From Posidonia oceanica (Eukaryota > Streptophyta > Magnoliopsida > Alismatales > Posidoniaceae), in the NCBI GenBank assembly GCA_037176725.1, contig JAZBRS010000020.1:54154001-54218000 (forward strand): 64,000 bases of DNA. The letters are read 5' to 3'. A program made the translations under genes and the position numbers. Positions 23,311 to 34,390 of the stretch are shown here, one piece after another. The notes beneath the pieces are model-generated. The model saw only the letters and a list, made by a program, of their open reading frames with translations. It did not search any database and had not been told where the DNA came from. Position 1 is the first letter of the stretch, and the number at the start of each line of letters is the position of its first letter.

Positions 23311-25674
23311 TCTACACCATCTCATGCACCTAATATTGTTCGCCAGCCCCTGCTGGAGCACTCCTACTCAGGAGGTGCAAGGACCTCAGGAATCCATTCT
23401 CTTTTTCCTTCTGGATCTCCCACATCTGTGGTAGATCCTTCTGAGCTTATCCATGATGTTTCTACTCCCTTTCCGGTCTCTCTTTATCTTGCTGCTGTCG
23501 CTGGCTCCAAGTCGGGCGTTCATATGATCTGACCGCGCACCAGGCCGGAGCGTTCTTCTGCACTAGCTGCCATGCTTTCTCGAGCCCAAGCCCCAGTACA
23601 CCTGCTAGGTAACCCGCAGCCAGTACCCCTAATACATCTCCTAGCCAGACCTCAGCTAGGGTCTCCTGTGCATTGGTTAGCAAGACCTCAATCCCCACCC
23701 CGTTTGCCTTCCCAGCAATCCTCTTAGCCATACTCTCCTCAACCAATAGGCACCCCTCTAGCCCCTCTCGTGCTCGCTGCACGCGCTCCTGTGGTTGTTA
23801 ACCTAACTCGGGATACCCATCGCGTACCTTACAGCTACGCCACAGAAATATGTGCGGAAGTGACGTGATCGGGGAGGGTCTACAAACCCCCAGCCCTAGT
23901 GGCTAGGCCTAGTCATCCAGAACCTGCAACACCTCTTCCCTTAGGCCAGCCTACCACCCTACCACCTCTAGGCCAGCCTCTTGAATCCACCATAGCTGAA
24001 CTTGTCCCCAAAGCCACACTCCCTGCCGCCAAGAAGGGCCAGCCCAAGGCCGACATTACTTCCCAACTCAAAAAGGTTAAAGCCGTCATATCCATTTGGG
24101 ACCTGATACACACTTCTGTCGAACACCGTGAGGCTTTTCTTCGCGTGTTCCAAGCTGCCCATGTGTCCCAAACCATAGAACCCGCCGCCTTGGAAAGCAT
24201 GGTTGGAATGATTGCAGAACCCCAGGTCATCACCTTCACGAGGGATGAGTTGCCTCCGGCGGAGATTAATCATAACCAACCCTTGTTTGTCACGGTACAA
24301 TTCAAGAACTTTCGCATTCCCCTTGCGTTGGTCGATAATGGGTCAGGCCTTAACGTCTGTCCCTTGCGAACAGCAACTAAGCTCGGATTCAAGGCCGAGG
24401 ACATTACTCCGGCTGTAAAGGGAATGACAGCTTTTGATAATACCCACCATGAAGCTCTAGGGATTCTGATTATTCCTCTTATCATTGGTCCGGTCACATT
24501 CGATGTGGAATTCTACGTCGTCGACTTGGAGCCTAACTTCAACTTTCTACTTGGGCGCCCTTGGTTCCACAAGCATCAGGTTATCCCCTCGACCCTCCAT
24601 CGCATGATCAAGTTCCGTCGAGGTGACGATGTCATCGTTGTCATGGTAGAGAATTTTGAGAAGGAGCGGACCGAGGCGATTTCCTCTGTCTCTTCGCGGA
24701 CTGTCCCTTTTGACCCTGAACTCTCGAACACTTTATACCGCGTTAATCGGTGCGAGCCGGTTAACTTTTTACCAGATCTTGAACGTGTCAACTCCTTGGC
24801 CGTTCACAACAATCCTTTTCAGATGGTCGAGAACGTCTGTCATAGGTGGGGCTACGTCAAAGGGACGCTACTTGGGCAATACGGCCAGGGAATCGCTGAG
24901 CCGATCGTGGCGGAAGAACGAAGAGACAATGAGGGTCTTGGATACGACCCACAAGCTGATGAAAGTAAGCGCCCGCAAGCGAAGAATCGAAGAATGATCA
25001 TACCTCGGAACCTCACTAACTTCACAAGTGCAGGTATCCTAGGTTCAAGCACCATTCAAGCCATAGTGCAGTCGGAGCCATGCCAAAGCTCTCCATCACC
25101 GGGAGAGGACTAGGTCTGCGTTGAGGACTACTACTCGGATGAGGAACAGTCTAGCACAGCAGGGGCAGCCCGGACCTGCAGCGAAAGCCAGCCCAGCTCA
25201 ACAGCACCTCGGTCGGTTTGTCTGGCCCTTCCTTCCACAGATCATAAAGCAGCAGATTTGGCAGAACCTTTGGCAGACTTGATAGTCTCTGATTTTCCTG
25301 CAGTCTTGTCAGCATCACCAGTACCAGCTCAAGCCGCTCTGAGTTCAAAGACACCAACTCAGGTGCAATTAGTCAGTCCGCTCGCAACCGTTGTCGCATC
25401 GGTACAACTGTCACCCTCTCAGGAGGGTCAACCACTGAGTTCAGTCAGCAGCGTAACTCAGCCCTTTTTAGTAGCGGCATCTCAAGCAATGCCGCCGGCT
25501 CAGTCAGTCACACATTCTCCTGCCGCAGAACAGCAACTCTCCTGGCAGGACCCTATGGCATCAGAGGCCACACTCTCACCGTCACCACCAGTCGCAGAGG
25601 ACCAGTTGAGCATCATAGTCTCCCGGCCCTTGAGCCCTTAGAAGAGCACCTCTGCCTACCCTCTAACTGCAACA
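23311..25674 (+). pseudogene. pol: Element C protease region and linker, broken
   Basis: Same frame as the end of gag. After a Pro-rich stretch with stops at 23530 (TGA), 23725 (TAG) and 23866 (TGA), an open segment 23899-25113 carries the aspartic protease: the motif LVDNGSGLNVC at about 24328-24360 contains the catalytic Asp in the DNGS form usual in Tat elements, and the flap/C-terminal part includes NFLLGRPWF. Further stops are TAG at 25111 (a Trp codon in D) and TAG at 25639. After the protease comes a Ser/Ala/Glu-rich linker. Ogre elements have an intron in this interval; I see no splice pair conserved between C and D. Confidence 0.82.
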
Positions 25675-28217
25675 GTGACTCTGGCAGCATACCCGTCTGT
25701 GGCCCCGCTCACCAACCTGTCTGGATCTCCCATGCCGAGGCTATCGCTATCAGGTGCGCCCGTGAGCCAGACCATGCAAATACCAAGGACAGCGATCCAT
25801 CTTGCAGCCGAGCCAGTGCCGCAGGCCCCCAGCGCCTACTACGTCGACTCACCCTCAGATGAGGAGGAAGGAGGGGCGATAGAAGCCCAGGTCGATTCAT
25901 GGATGTCTGACTTGGAGCTACTTTATCAAGAACAGCTCAAGTCGATAGCAGAAGACCTGGCACAGCACCAAGCCGCAAAAAGGAAAGGAAAAGTCGTGGT
26001 TACGGACCCTCCTCTGCGAGAAGACCACACCTCCATCATGGTCCTGGAAGAAAATTCAGTAATACCGGACCCCCCTAGACCAGACAAGCTCATTACCCTT
26101 CAACCAGAAGGTGGGTCTAGGTGGCTCGTGCAGCACATGCCTCGCTTGGGCAGGGAAGCAAGCAACAGTACCCAGGTCAGCCGCCAGTCCGACATACCCT
26201 CCACAAGCATATTAGCAGACTCAGAAGAAGAAGCACCAGCAGATCACGCAACAGCAGTAACAGAGCAGAAAGCAGAATCAGTAACAGAGTTGTCAGCAGT
26301 CTCAGTAGTAGGACCATCAGCAGTCGCAGAATCAGCAAGACCTTCAGTAGTATCAGCAGAGCACGCAGTAGTGTCATCAGCAGCAGAACAGACAGGGGAA
26401 GTCACCAGGACAGAGGTCGCGCGTCGAGGATACAGAAACACTCGAGTAGGCGTGACCATCCTGAGGCGTCACCAGGGCCAAGAAGCAGAACATCTACACT
26501 CCTTTGATATAACAAACCCCACCTTCGAAAAGGAGATCCTCTCGGAACTTGTTGCATACGGAGAAGAAGACAATACAGGCGAGGATGAGAATGATGAACC
26601 ATCACCTGAGTTCCGGCCCTATGACGACGATCCAGAAGGCCCCAACCTGCATGTTGAGGAAGAAACAGAGGTTGTTAACCTCGGCACAACCAAAGAAACC
26701 AAAGAAGTTCGCATCAGCGCCCTACTATCGCCCCAGGCCAGAATAGAGTTCATCGCATTTCTGAAAGAGTATGCGGATGTCTTCGCCTGGACTTATGAAA
26801 ATATGGTTGGCCTCGATGTCGAATTAGTAGTCCATAACTTGACCTTGAAACCAGATGCCAAGCTAGTAAAGCAGAAGCTGAGAAGATGGCGACCACAGTG
26901 GCTGCCCATGATCAAGGAAGAGATAATGAAGCAGTTCGATGTCAATTTTCTGAAGGTCGTCCTTTACCCTGAGTGGCTTGCGAACATCGTGCCAGTGCCC
27001 AAGAAGGATGGCCAGATCCGGATATGTATCGACTACAGGGACCTGAACAAGGCAAGCCCCAAGGACGACTTCCCATTGCCTCACATTGACGTCCTAGTCA
27101 ACAACACTGCGGGCCACAAGATGCTATCCTTTATGGACGGCTTCTCCGGCTATAATCAGATCAAAATGGCAGAAGAAGACATGGAAAAGACTTCATTCAT
27201 CACCCCCTGGGGGGTCTTCTGTTATCAAGTTATGCCGTTTGAGCTGAAGAATGCTGGCACAACCTATCAGAGGGCCATGACTACACTTTTTCACGACCTC
27301 ATGCACCAAGAAGTGGAGGTCTATGTAGACGACATGATTGCTAAGACCAAAGAGCCTGAGTATCACCTTGCTTGCCTGAAGAAGCTCTTTGACCGATTGA
27401 GGAAATACAGACTGAGACTCAACCTAGTAAATGCGTGTTTGGGGTTTCATCCGGCAAACTTCTGGGCTACAATGTTAGCCAAAGGGGGATTGAAGTGGAC
27501 CCGATGAAAGCAAAAGCCATCATGGATATGCGACCACCCAAGACTGAAAAGGAGGTCCGAGGCCTACTTGGGCGTTTACAGTACATTAGTCGCTTCATTG
27601 CACAGCTTACGCCCATCTACGAGCCTATATTCAAACTCCTGAAGAAAAACGCACAAATCGACTGGAACGAGGAGTGCCAGGCTGCATTTGATAAAATCAA
27701 GCAACTTCTGGTCAAACCACCTGTCCTGGTTCCTCCCACACCAGGAAGACCTTTGCTTCTCTACCTTTCTACCACGTAGCATTCCATGGGCGCCGTCTTG
27801 GGCCAACACGACGAATCTGGTAGGAAGGAGCGCGCCATTTATTACCTGAGTAAGAAGTTTAATGAATGTGAGGCCAGGTACAGCACAATGGAAAAGACCT
27901 GCTTGTCCTTTGTCTGGGCCGCACAGAAACTGAGGCATTATATGATGGCATACCCAGTTCAGCTCTTATGCCGGCATGATCCTATCAAGTTTCTCTTCCA
28001 AAAGCCAGCTTTGGTGGGCAGATGTGTCAAATGGCAGGTGTTGTTATCTCAGTACGACATCACCTTCGTCACACAGAGATCTATGAAGGGCCAGGCTATG
28101 GCAAATCACCTTGCTGATTTTCCTTTGCTTGAATACCAGCCACTCCAGACGCAGTTCCTTGATGAGGACATTCTCTTTGCAATGGAGGACTCTGAGGAGA
28201 AAGATCCTGAGGAATAA
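25675..28217 (+). pseudogene. pol: Element C reverse transcriptase and degenerate Ty3-type RNase H, broken
   Basis: An acidic Ser/Ala-rich N-terminus leads to a full RT: YPEWLANIVPVPKKDG, RICIDYRDLNKASPKDDFP, MDGFSGYNQI and the catalytic YVDD at 27322-27333. One base is missing near 27425, shifting the frame by one; the thumb and RNase H continue in the new frame from 27435. A TAG at 27777 (Gln in D) interrupts the RNase H start. The Ty3-type RNase H lacks its catalytic acids: the expected DAS is STT/ST*, the Glu is Thr-like and the TDH motif reads CRHD. TAA ends the segment at 28215. Confidence 0.88.
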
Positions 28218-28736
28218 GAGCAATGGCAACTGTACTTTGACGGCGCTGTCAACAAAAAGGGTCGAGGCATAGGCGCAGTGCTAACCACGCCCTAGGGGCA
28301 GATGATTCCTTTTGCGAGGAAGTTGACTTTCACATGCACAAACAATGAAGCAGAATATGAAGCGTGCATCTTGGGTTTGAAAGTCGCCCTCGAGCATAAG
28401 GCGCAGAAGTTGCGTGTGCACGGCGATGCCATGCTGGTGATCTCTCAAGTGAATGGCAACTGGAAGACAAAGGATCTGAAACTTGTGCCATATCACGAAT
28501 GCCTGCTAAGGCTAATATAAGAGTTCAGGAGCATCAATTTCACATACATGAACAGAGCAAAGACTGCGTATGCAAACGCACTAGCAACCCTGGCATCCTG
28601 GCTCAGTATATTAGAAGACAGCACGGTAGATGTGTTAGTTACCTGCATAGAGGAGCCTGCGCATTGCATGAACATAGAGGAAGCAGATTCGGCAGAAGAG
28701 CGGCCATGGTATCACGACATTAAAGCATTCTTGTAA
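28218..28736 (+). pseudogene. pol: Element C archaeal-type RNase H (aRH), broken
   Basis: A second RNase H, the mark of the Tat clade: WQLYFDGAVNKKG (first Asp), NNEAEYEACILGLKVAL (Glu), HGDAMLVISQVNG (Asp) and a C-terminal AYANALA, where D has AYADALA. The last change (codon 28575-28577) replaces the fourth catalytic Asp by Asn, a G-to-A change. Stops at 28293 (TAG), 28518 (TAA) and 28734 (TAA). Dead both by stops and by active-site loss. Confidence 0.85.
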
Positions 28737-29948
28737 TCCGGCAGCCTTCCGCCTGGCACCACTGTAGAAGATAAGAGAACTTTGGCGCGTCTGGCGTCAA
28801 AATATGTATTAGGGGCTGGGCAGCTATACAGAAGATCATACAATCAGATGCTATTACGCTGCCTGGACAAGCCGGAGGCTGATACGCTCATGCTTCAAGT
28901 GCATGCAGGGACCCATGGCCCGCACATGAACGGCGTACTCTTAGCCAAGAAGATCATGCTCCAAGGATATTTCTGGCAAACCATGGAGGCGGACTGTTGC
29001 CGGTTCGTGCGTAAATGCCACAACTGTCAGGTCCATGGTAACTTCATCAAGGCTCCCCCTCATCAGCTGCATAACATGTCCTCGCCATGGCCTTTCTCCA
29101 CCAGGGGGATCGACGTCATTGGCGCAATACACCCCGCTGCTTCAAACGGCCATCGCTTCATCGTGGTAGCGATTGACTACTTCACTAAGTGGGTGGAAGC
29201 AGCCTCTTATAAGACAGTCAACGCGGTGGCAACAGAAAAGTTTATCAGGAACAGTATCGTTGCTCGATACAGGGTCCCGCACTCCATCATCTCTAATAAT
29301 GGCACAAACTTCATTGCCAAAAGAACCGAGGAGTACCTGTAGAGTCTCAAGATCAAGCACCACAGCTCCTCGCCTTATCGGCCACAGATGAATGGAGCAG
29401 TGGAGTCTGCTAACAAAAACATTATCAAAATCATGAAGAAGATGGTAGAAACCCACAAGGATTAGCATGATAAGCTCCCGTACGCGCTCTAGGCATACAG
29501 GACATCAATCCGGACCTCGACAGGAGCCACCCCGTACTCTCTGGTGTACGGCATGGAAGCGGTATTACCCGTCGAAGTAGAGATCCCCTCACTGCGGATC
29601 CTACGAGAAGTTGAGTTGGAAGAGGCAGAATGGGTCGAAGACCGCTGCGTCCAACTGAATCTGATTGATGAGCACAGACTACAAGCTATGCATAATGCTC
29701 ATTGTTACCAGAAACGAATGAATATAGCGTTCTTGAAGAAAGTCCGGCCCAGAAGCTTCCAACCAAGGGATCTCGTTCTACGCGCCGTTCATTTACCCGA
29801 CGGTCGAGGCAAATTCCGACCTAACTGGCATGGCCCCTTCGTGGTTAAGCAGATCTTCTCAGGCAGCGCGGTAACTCTTGAGGACATGGACCAGGTCGAG
29901 CAGTCCGAGCCGGTCAACTTGTGCTACCTCAAGAAGTACTATCAGTAG
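28737..29948 (+). pseudogene. pol: Element C integrase, broken
   Basis: The HHCC zinc domain (HAGTHGPH ... CHNC, about 28899-29030) is followed by the DDE core: GIDVIGAI (Asp), then ISNNGTNF, where the second catalytic Asp is Asn (codon 29295-29297, GAT to AAT), and AVESANKN (Glu). The C-terminus has the GPF-type module (NWHGPFVVKQIFSG) and ends KKYYQ at 29948. Stops: TAG at 29340, 29463 and 29490. The last one falls on the Trp of the conserved LPYALW motif and is also present in element D. Confidence 0.87.
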
Positions 29949-31324
29949 CTGGGAGCAACCATTGCAGATCCTTCGTCTCGCCTTTCATACTCCCATCACT
30001 TGCATGTTTCTGTTCCTCTTTTCGCCTTATCTCCCCCATACATCACTTCATCCTGTCTTCTGCATTTTTTTTTATCACTACATTCCCCTACATTCCTTCT
30101 CTCATCTCCTTTACAATCATCATCGTCATCCCATTTAATCATGCATCACTCCCTTGCCCGGTGATGAAAATCGGAAGTCCTTGCCTGCTCCGGAAGGAGT
30201 CTCCCGACCTCACCTGACACTACTTAGATGTCTTAGCTAGTGAGGGAGCCACCACTCAGTGAGCATGGGCGAAATGCCCAAACACCTAAGGACTTACACT
30301 CCTAGAAAGATGCTAGGCTTAGCCAGAAAGGAACACATATCTCTGCCTAGATGCACAAGAAAGGAAAGAAAGAGAAAGCCAAAAGTTCGTACCCGAAGAC
30401 CCTAACCCCCACGGCTCAGAAGTCAGACACCCATTTCCTCTAGGGTAGGGATAGCGAAGACCTGCAAGCCTGAAAAAAAAAAAAGGAAAAAAAAGAGTGA
30501 TAAAAAAAAAGAAGAAAAGAAAGAAAAACAACAAAAAAAAGAGAATGATAGAAAAGAAAAAAAAAGAGAATGATAGAAAAGGAAAAGGAGAGGAACGAAA
30601 GTCAAATCCCAAAAATGAAGGCAGGCAAGGTAATCCCGCACCTTTCACCTACCTCAGAGAAGAGTCAAAATTCGGGCCAGGTCCTCCTTGTTTCCAAGAT
30701 AGGAATGAGGAAAGCCCTGCACATCTATATAGAAGCATAAAAAAAAGGGAGGGGAGAAAAGGAAAGAGTGAGTGTAAGTCCTTGAGAGTTTGGCATGGAG
30801 CCCGTCCTCTCTACACCACCACCAAACATCACCAACACCCTTTCTTGGAGTGCCACCGACAAGTTAAGAGTCTGAGTAGAGTCCAGTGAGTCAAGGACCA
30901 CCCCCTCCCGATACAGTAGGCACCAAAGCATTCCCGATGCTGAGGGCAAACTACACCAATCAAAAATCATGCATACATCTGCATCTCCAATCATCTCCCC
31001 TCCCTTTGATCATTCTGCTTTGCAAGGCTTGCTTTGGCACTGAGACAGTACTTCTGCTCAGCACGTGTTGGCATCATCAGGCTGCGATGACCCAGAACTC
31101 TTGTCAGTCCCCGCCCCACGCCAACAGAATCCCTTTGCTTATATGTGTTTAGTTGCCATGATCTGAATGTTTACTGTTGGATGTGTTGAACTGTTTTACC
31201 AGCTTCAGAGTCTGCTTTCAATCAGTAATTATGTGCCTATATGAGATCTGATAATTCACAGTCTTGGTAATAGGTACTTGAAGATTTTGCAACAGTCGTC
31301 TGCCTATGTTCTACAGTCTGCGCA
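29949..31324 (+). other. Element C spacer between pol and the 3' ORF
   Basis: About 1.4 kb, homologous to 47540-49072 in D. It has a T/C-rich part, a conserved GGTGATGAAAATCGGAAGTC block near 30160, an A/G-rich low-complexity run (30470-30600, AAAAAGAAGAAAAGAAAG type), and a T-rich part before the ORF. TTCTACAG just before the ORF start could be a splice acceptor for a subgenomic RNA, but D does not keep it. Lys-rich ORFs in the purine run are artefacts. Confidence 0.55.
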
Positions 31325-32518
31325 ATGGGTTTCCCCACTCTAGTGACCCCGGCACACTATTCTGAGATCCTGCGAGAGTGGATCGGCAAGCTTACCAATG
31401 ATGACTGCGAGAAGCTACGCCTATGGGGCATTCCGACCAAGCTACTGAAGGCTGCTGATGTAGAAGTGAGCTGCCATCTTCTGTATGCCACTGCAAGGTT
31501 CTGGAAACTAGCACACCATGTCTTCCGTTTTGGCAGAACTGAACTGACACCTACACTGGAGGAAGTGCGCCGGATCTGTGGCTTTTCCAAGATCATGGGG
31601 CTGCCTATCTTCATGAGGCGTGATGGATACATTGCGATCCTAAAACAGCTGACTAAGCTCTCTACTCGAAGTTGCCAGCAAAGACTAATTTGCACCAGCG
31701 GGCCCACGCCCCTACTTCGCCTAGTATATTTTGATGATACTGTGGAAAAGCACGCTGAACTCAGAGACGAGTTGTGGCTCCGAGGATTTGTTACCCGTTT
31801 CCTAGGTGAGCTAGTCTTTACTCATGGTAAAGCGACGGTGGCCGTCGAGATCGCTGACATAGCACTCGCTGTGGTGACTCGGCAGATAGACCTAGCACCG
31901 GTTGTTCTGGCAGAAACATACCGCGGACTGGACTGCATCTCGCATCGCTGCCGCTACTTTCATGGTTGTGGAGCACTTATTCAGGTCTGGCTAGCCACAC
32001 ACACCGAGATAGACCTTCTGCGCCCCCAGGTACATGCTTTTGAGGCCTACTGCAACAGCGGCCATGCCAAGACAGTCAAGAGTGTCAAGGAAGAACACGA
32101 GAAGCTATCAGAACTGACAGATGACACAGTAACTTGGCGCATCATCCCTTCCATGGCCGAACTATTCACTGTCTTCTTCAGCACACGCGACATGCAGCTG
32201 ATTGTACTACCAGGATTTACCGCGGGTGTGGAATACCACCCTATCAAGGTCATGCGCCAGTTCGGTTTCCAGCAGGACGCCTTTGTCGACAGCACAGCAC
32301 CTAGGCTCCTTCAAGCGTATCCCCTCAGTACAATTGCCCCAATGAAGGAACTAGCCAATCTGATGCAGCATGGAGTGCGATCAACAGACATTGCGGCTAC
32401 GAGAGGCACAGGGTGTACTCCTGAGTACATCACCAAGGTGCAAGACCTCTGGCCCATCGATGAAATCCCGCCAAGCGGTCCCTTGTTCCCTAACTCTGGA
32501 AAATCAAAGAAGGCCTGA
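31325..32518 (+). CDS. Element C 3' extra ORF, plant mobile domain / DUF7745-like protein, intact
   Basis: An intact 397-codon ORF from ATG (MGFPTLVTPAHYSE) to TGA. The N-terminal half has the signature ARFWKLAHHVFRFG followed by ELTPTLEEVRRICGF, which resembles the FW...F.FG...LTPTLEE core of the plant mobile domain / DUF7745 group. The C-terminal half (VDSTAPRLLQ, TPEY, GPLFPNSGKSKKA) ends in a basic tail. No membrane segment or signal peptide is seen. The D homologue at 46337-47539 is alike over its whole length, so this is a real family gene. Extra ORFs between pol and the 3' LTR are known in Tat elements; their role is unknown. It is unbroken in an element whose gag-pol has over 15 breaks. 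Confidence 0.82.
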   Translation: MGFPTLVTPAHYSEILREWIGKLTNDDCEKLRLWGIPTKLLKAADVEVSCHLLYATARFWKLAHHVFRFGRTELTPTLEEVRRICGFSKIMGLPIFMRRDGYIAILKQLTKLSTRSCQQRLICTSGPTPLLRLVYFDDTVEKHAELRDELWLRGFVTRFLGELVFTHGKATVAVEIADIALAVVTRQIDLAPVVLAETYRGLDCISHRCRYFHGCGALIQVWLATHTEIDLLRPQVHAFEAYCNSGHAKTVKSVKEEHEKLSELTDDTVTWRIIPSMAELFTVFFSTRDMQLIVLPGFTAGVEYHPIKVMRQFGFQQDAFVDSTAPRLLQAYPLSTIAPMKELANLMQHGVRSTDIAATRGTGCTPEYITKVQDLWPIDEIPPSGPLFPNSGKSKKA

Positions 32519-32905
32519 ACCAGCTAGAGCCGTTATGCAGCTGCCATTTAGTTTCCTTTCAAGTTATGTTGTATCTTCTGCCTACCACAGGCGTGTAATC
32601 AACAGTTCTATCAATGCAAAAGTGTTTTGTGCTGGCTGCTCGCATTTCAAAGCTGCTTAATGCATTCCATGTTCCTTACCAATCATATCCTGAGGCCCCT
32701 GGCCAAACTTGTTGCCCTTATGACGCAGGAAAGTCCTCAGCAATCAACCTAGACTCCAGGACCTCAGCGGACCCATGCCGTCAAATCCTGCTACCAGACA
32801 TCCCCAGCTGAGTCTCCGTCAGGCTGGTACCCCAAACTACTCGTTTGACAAACATGTTAGTTTTGTCCATCCTTCGCTTTTCGATGCCAGGGGCGCTTCG
32901 GCTGA

Positions 32906-32932
32906 CCCCTGGTATCATTCTGATACCAGGGG
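32906..32932 (+). repeat. 27-nt stem-loop, 12-bp perfect arms (element C)
   Basis: Arms CCCCTGGTATCA and TGATACCAGGGG around the loop TTC. The same stem with loop GGA (plus-strand reading) is at 45653-45679 in D, and a variant at 45281-45307. Confidence 0.85.
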
Positions 32933-32995
32933 CATCTTTTCAGATGTCCTGCGGTATCTCATCCGTATCATCCCTTTATTTCCCCTTTGCCGGCC

Positions 32996-33450
32996 GATAA
33001 GTCCGATATCTTATCATTCTGTTCCTTTATCTCTTTGCCGGCCGATAAGTCCGATATCTTATCATCTCTTTCCTCTTTGCCGGCCGATAAGTCCGATATC
33101 TTATCATCTCTTTCCCCTTTGCTGGCCGATAAGTCCGATATCTTATCATCTCTTTCCCTTTGCCGGTCAATAAGTCCGATATCTTATCATCTCTTCCTCT
33201 TTTCCGGCCGATAAGTCCGATATCTTATCATTCCTTTATCCCCTCTTTGCCGGCCGATAAGTCTAATATCTTATCACTCTATTCTTTTATTCATTTGCCG
33301 GCCGATAAGCCCGATATCTTATCACCCCTTTTCTTTTGCCTGCCGATAAGTCTGACATCTTATCATTCCTTTATTCCCCCTTTGCCGGTCGATAAGTCTG
33401 ATATCTTATCGCCCCTTTCTCTTTGCCGGCCAATAAGTCCGATATCTTAT
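32996..33450 (+). repeat. Stem-loop array, GATAAG/CTTATC type (element C)
   Basis: About ten units at 40-50 bp spacing, consensus GATAAGTCCGATATCTTATC: six-base arms GATAAG and CTTATC around eight bases. Positions include 32996, 33044, 33086, 33128, 33210, 33256, 33304, 33345 and 33391. Loops vary (TCCGATAT, TCTAATAT, CCCGATAT, TCTGACAT) while the arms stay intact in all but two units, which read AATAAG. Units are linked by CTTTGCCGGCC-like spacers. Confidence 0.9.
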
Positions 33451-33502
33451 CAATCCCTTTCTGATCAATCAATCAATCAAGCAATCAATCACTGCTCTTT
33501 CC

Positions 33503-34390
33503 GGTTGATAGGACCGTAAACTATCATCTTGGGCTGATATCCAAAACTATCCCGCAGTTGTGTTATACGGCTGACACCTAGTAACTGTCACTCGTAATTG
33601 CCCCTTTCCGGTTGATAGGACCGTAAACTATCATTCTTTGCCTGATGATCCAAAACTCATCCTTGGCTGATATCCAAAACTATCACTGGCAATTACGTTA
33701 TACGGCAGATATCCAGTAACTATCCCTTGCAATTGCTCTTTCCAGTTGATAGGATCGTAAACTATCATTCTTTGGCTGATGATCCAAAACTCATCCTGGG
33801 CTGATATCCAAAACTATCACTCGTAATTGCATTATACGGCTGATATCCAGTAACTATCACTCGCAAACACCCCTTCCAGTTGATAGGACCGTAAACTATC
33901 ATTCTCTGGCTGATGATCCAAAACTCATCCTGGGCTGATATCCAAAACTATCATGGGTTTGCGTTATACGGCTGATATCCAGTAACTATCCCTCATAATT
34001 GCACTTTCCGGTTGATTGGACCGTAAACTATCATTCTTTGGCTGATGATCCAAAACTCATCCTGGGCTGATATCCAAAACTATCACTCGCAATTATGTTA
34101 TACGGCTGATATCCAGTAACTATCACTCATGGTTTGCCCTTTCCGGTTGATAGGACCGTAAACTATCACTTCTGGCTGATGATCCAAAACTCATCCTGGG
34201 CTGATATCCAAAACTATCACCTGCAACCATGTTATACGGCTGATATCCAGTAACTATCACTCACAACTGCACCTTCCGGTTGATAGGACCGTAAACTATC
34301 GCTTCCGGTTGATAGGACCGTAAACTATCACTCTCGGCTGATGACCCCTAACTCATCCCCCCTGGCCGATAAGTCCGATAACTTATCGCT
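33503..34390 (+). repeat. Mixed stem-loop array, ~105-139 bp higher-order period (element C)
   Basis: Each higher-order unit strings together four small inverted repeats: GATAG-N9-CTATC (for example 33507-33525), GATGA-N8-TCATC (33644-33661), GATA-TCCAAAAC-TATC and GATA-TCCAGTAAC-TATC, with GTTATACGGCT between the last two. About seven units start near 33503, 33608, 33735, 33868, 34007, 34143 and 34275. A lone GATAAG-type unit follows at about 34367. Confidence 0.88.

Noticed and set aside
23899..25674. Ogre-type intron between protease and RT
   Set aside because: A GTGCAG|GTATCC donor-like site near 25035 in C is changed in D (GAATTC), and the D frame is open through the interval, so no conserved intron can be supported from these two copies.
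30470..30600. Purine-rich run in the pol-3' ORF spacer as a second (central) polypurine tract
   Set aside because: It is low-complexity A/G sequence without the AGGGAGGGG core; the D counterpart shares composition but not sequence.
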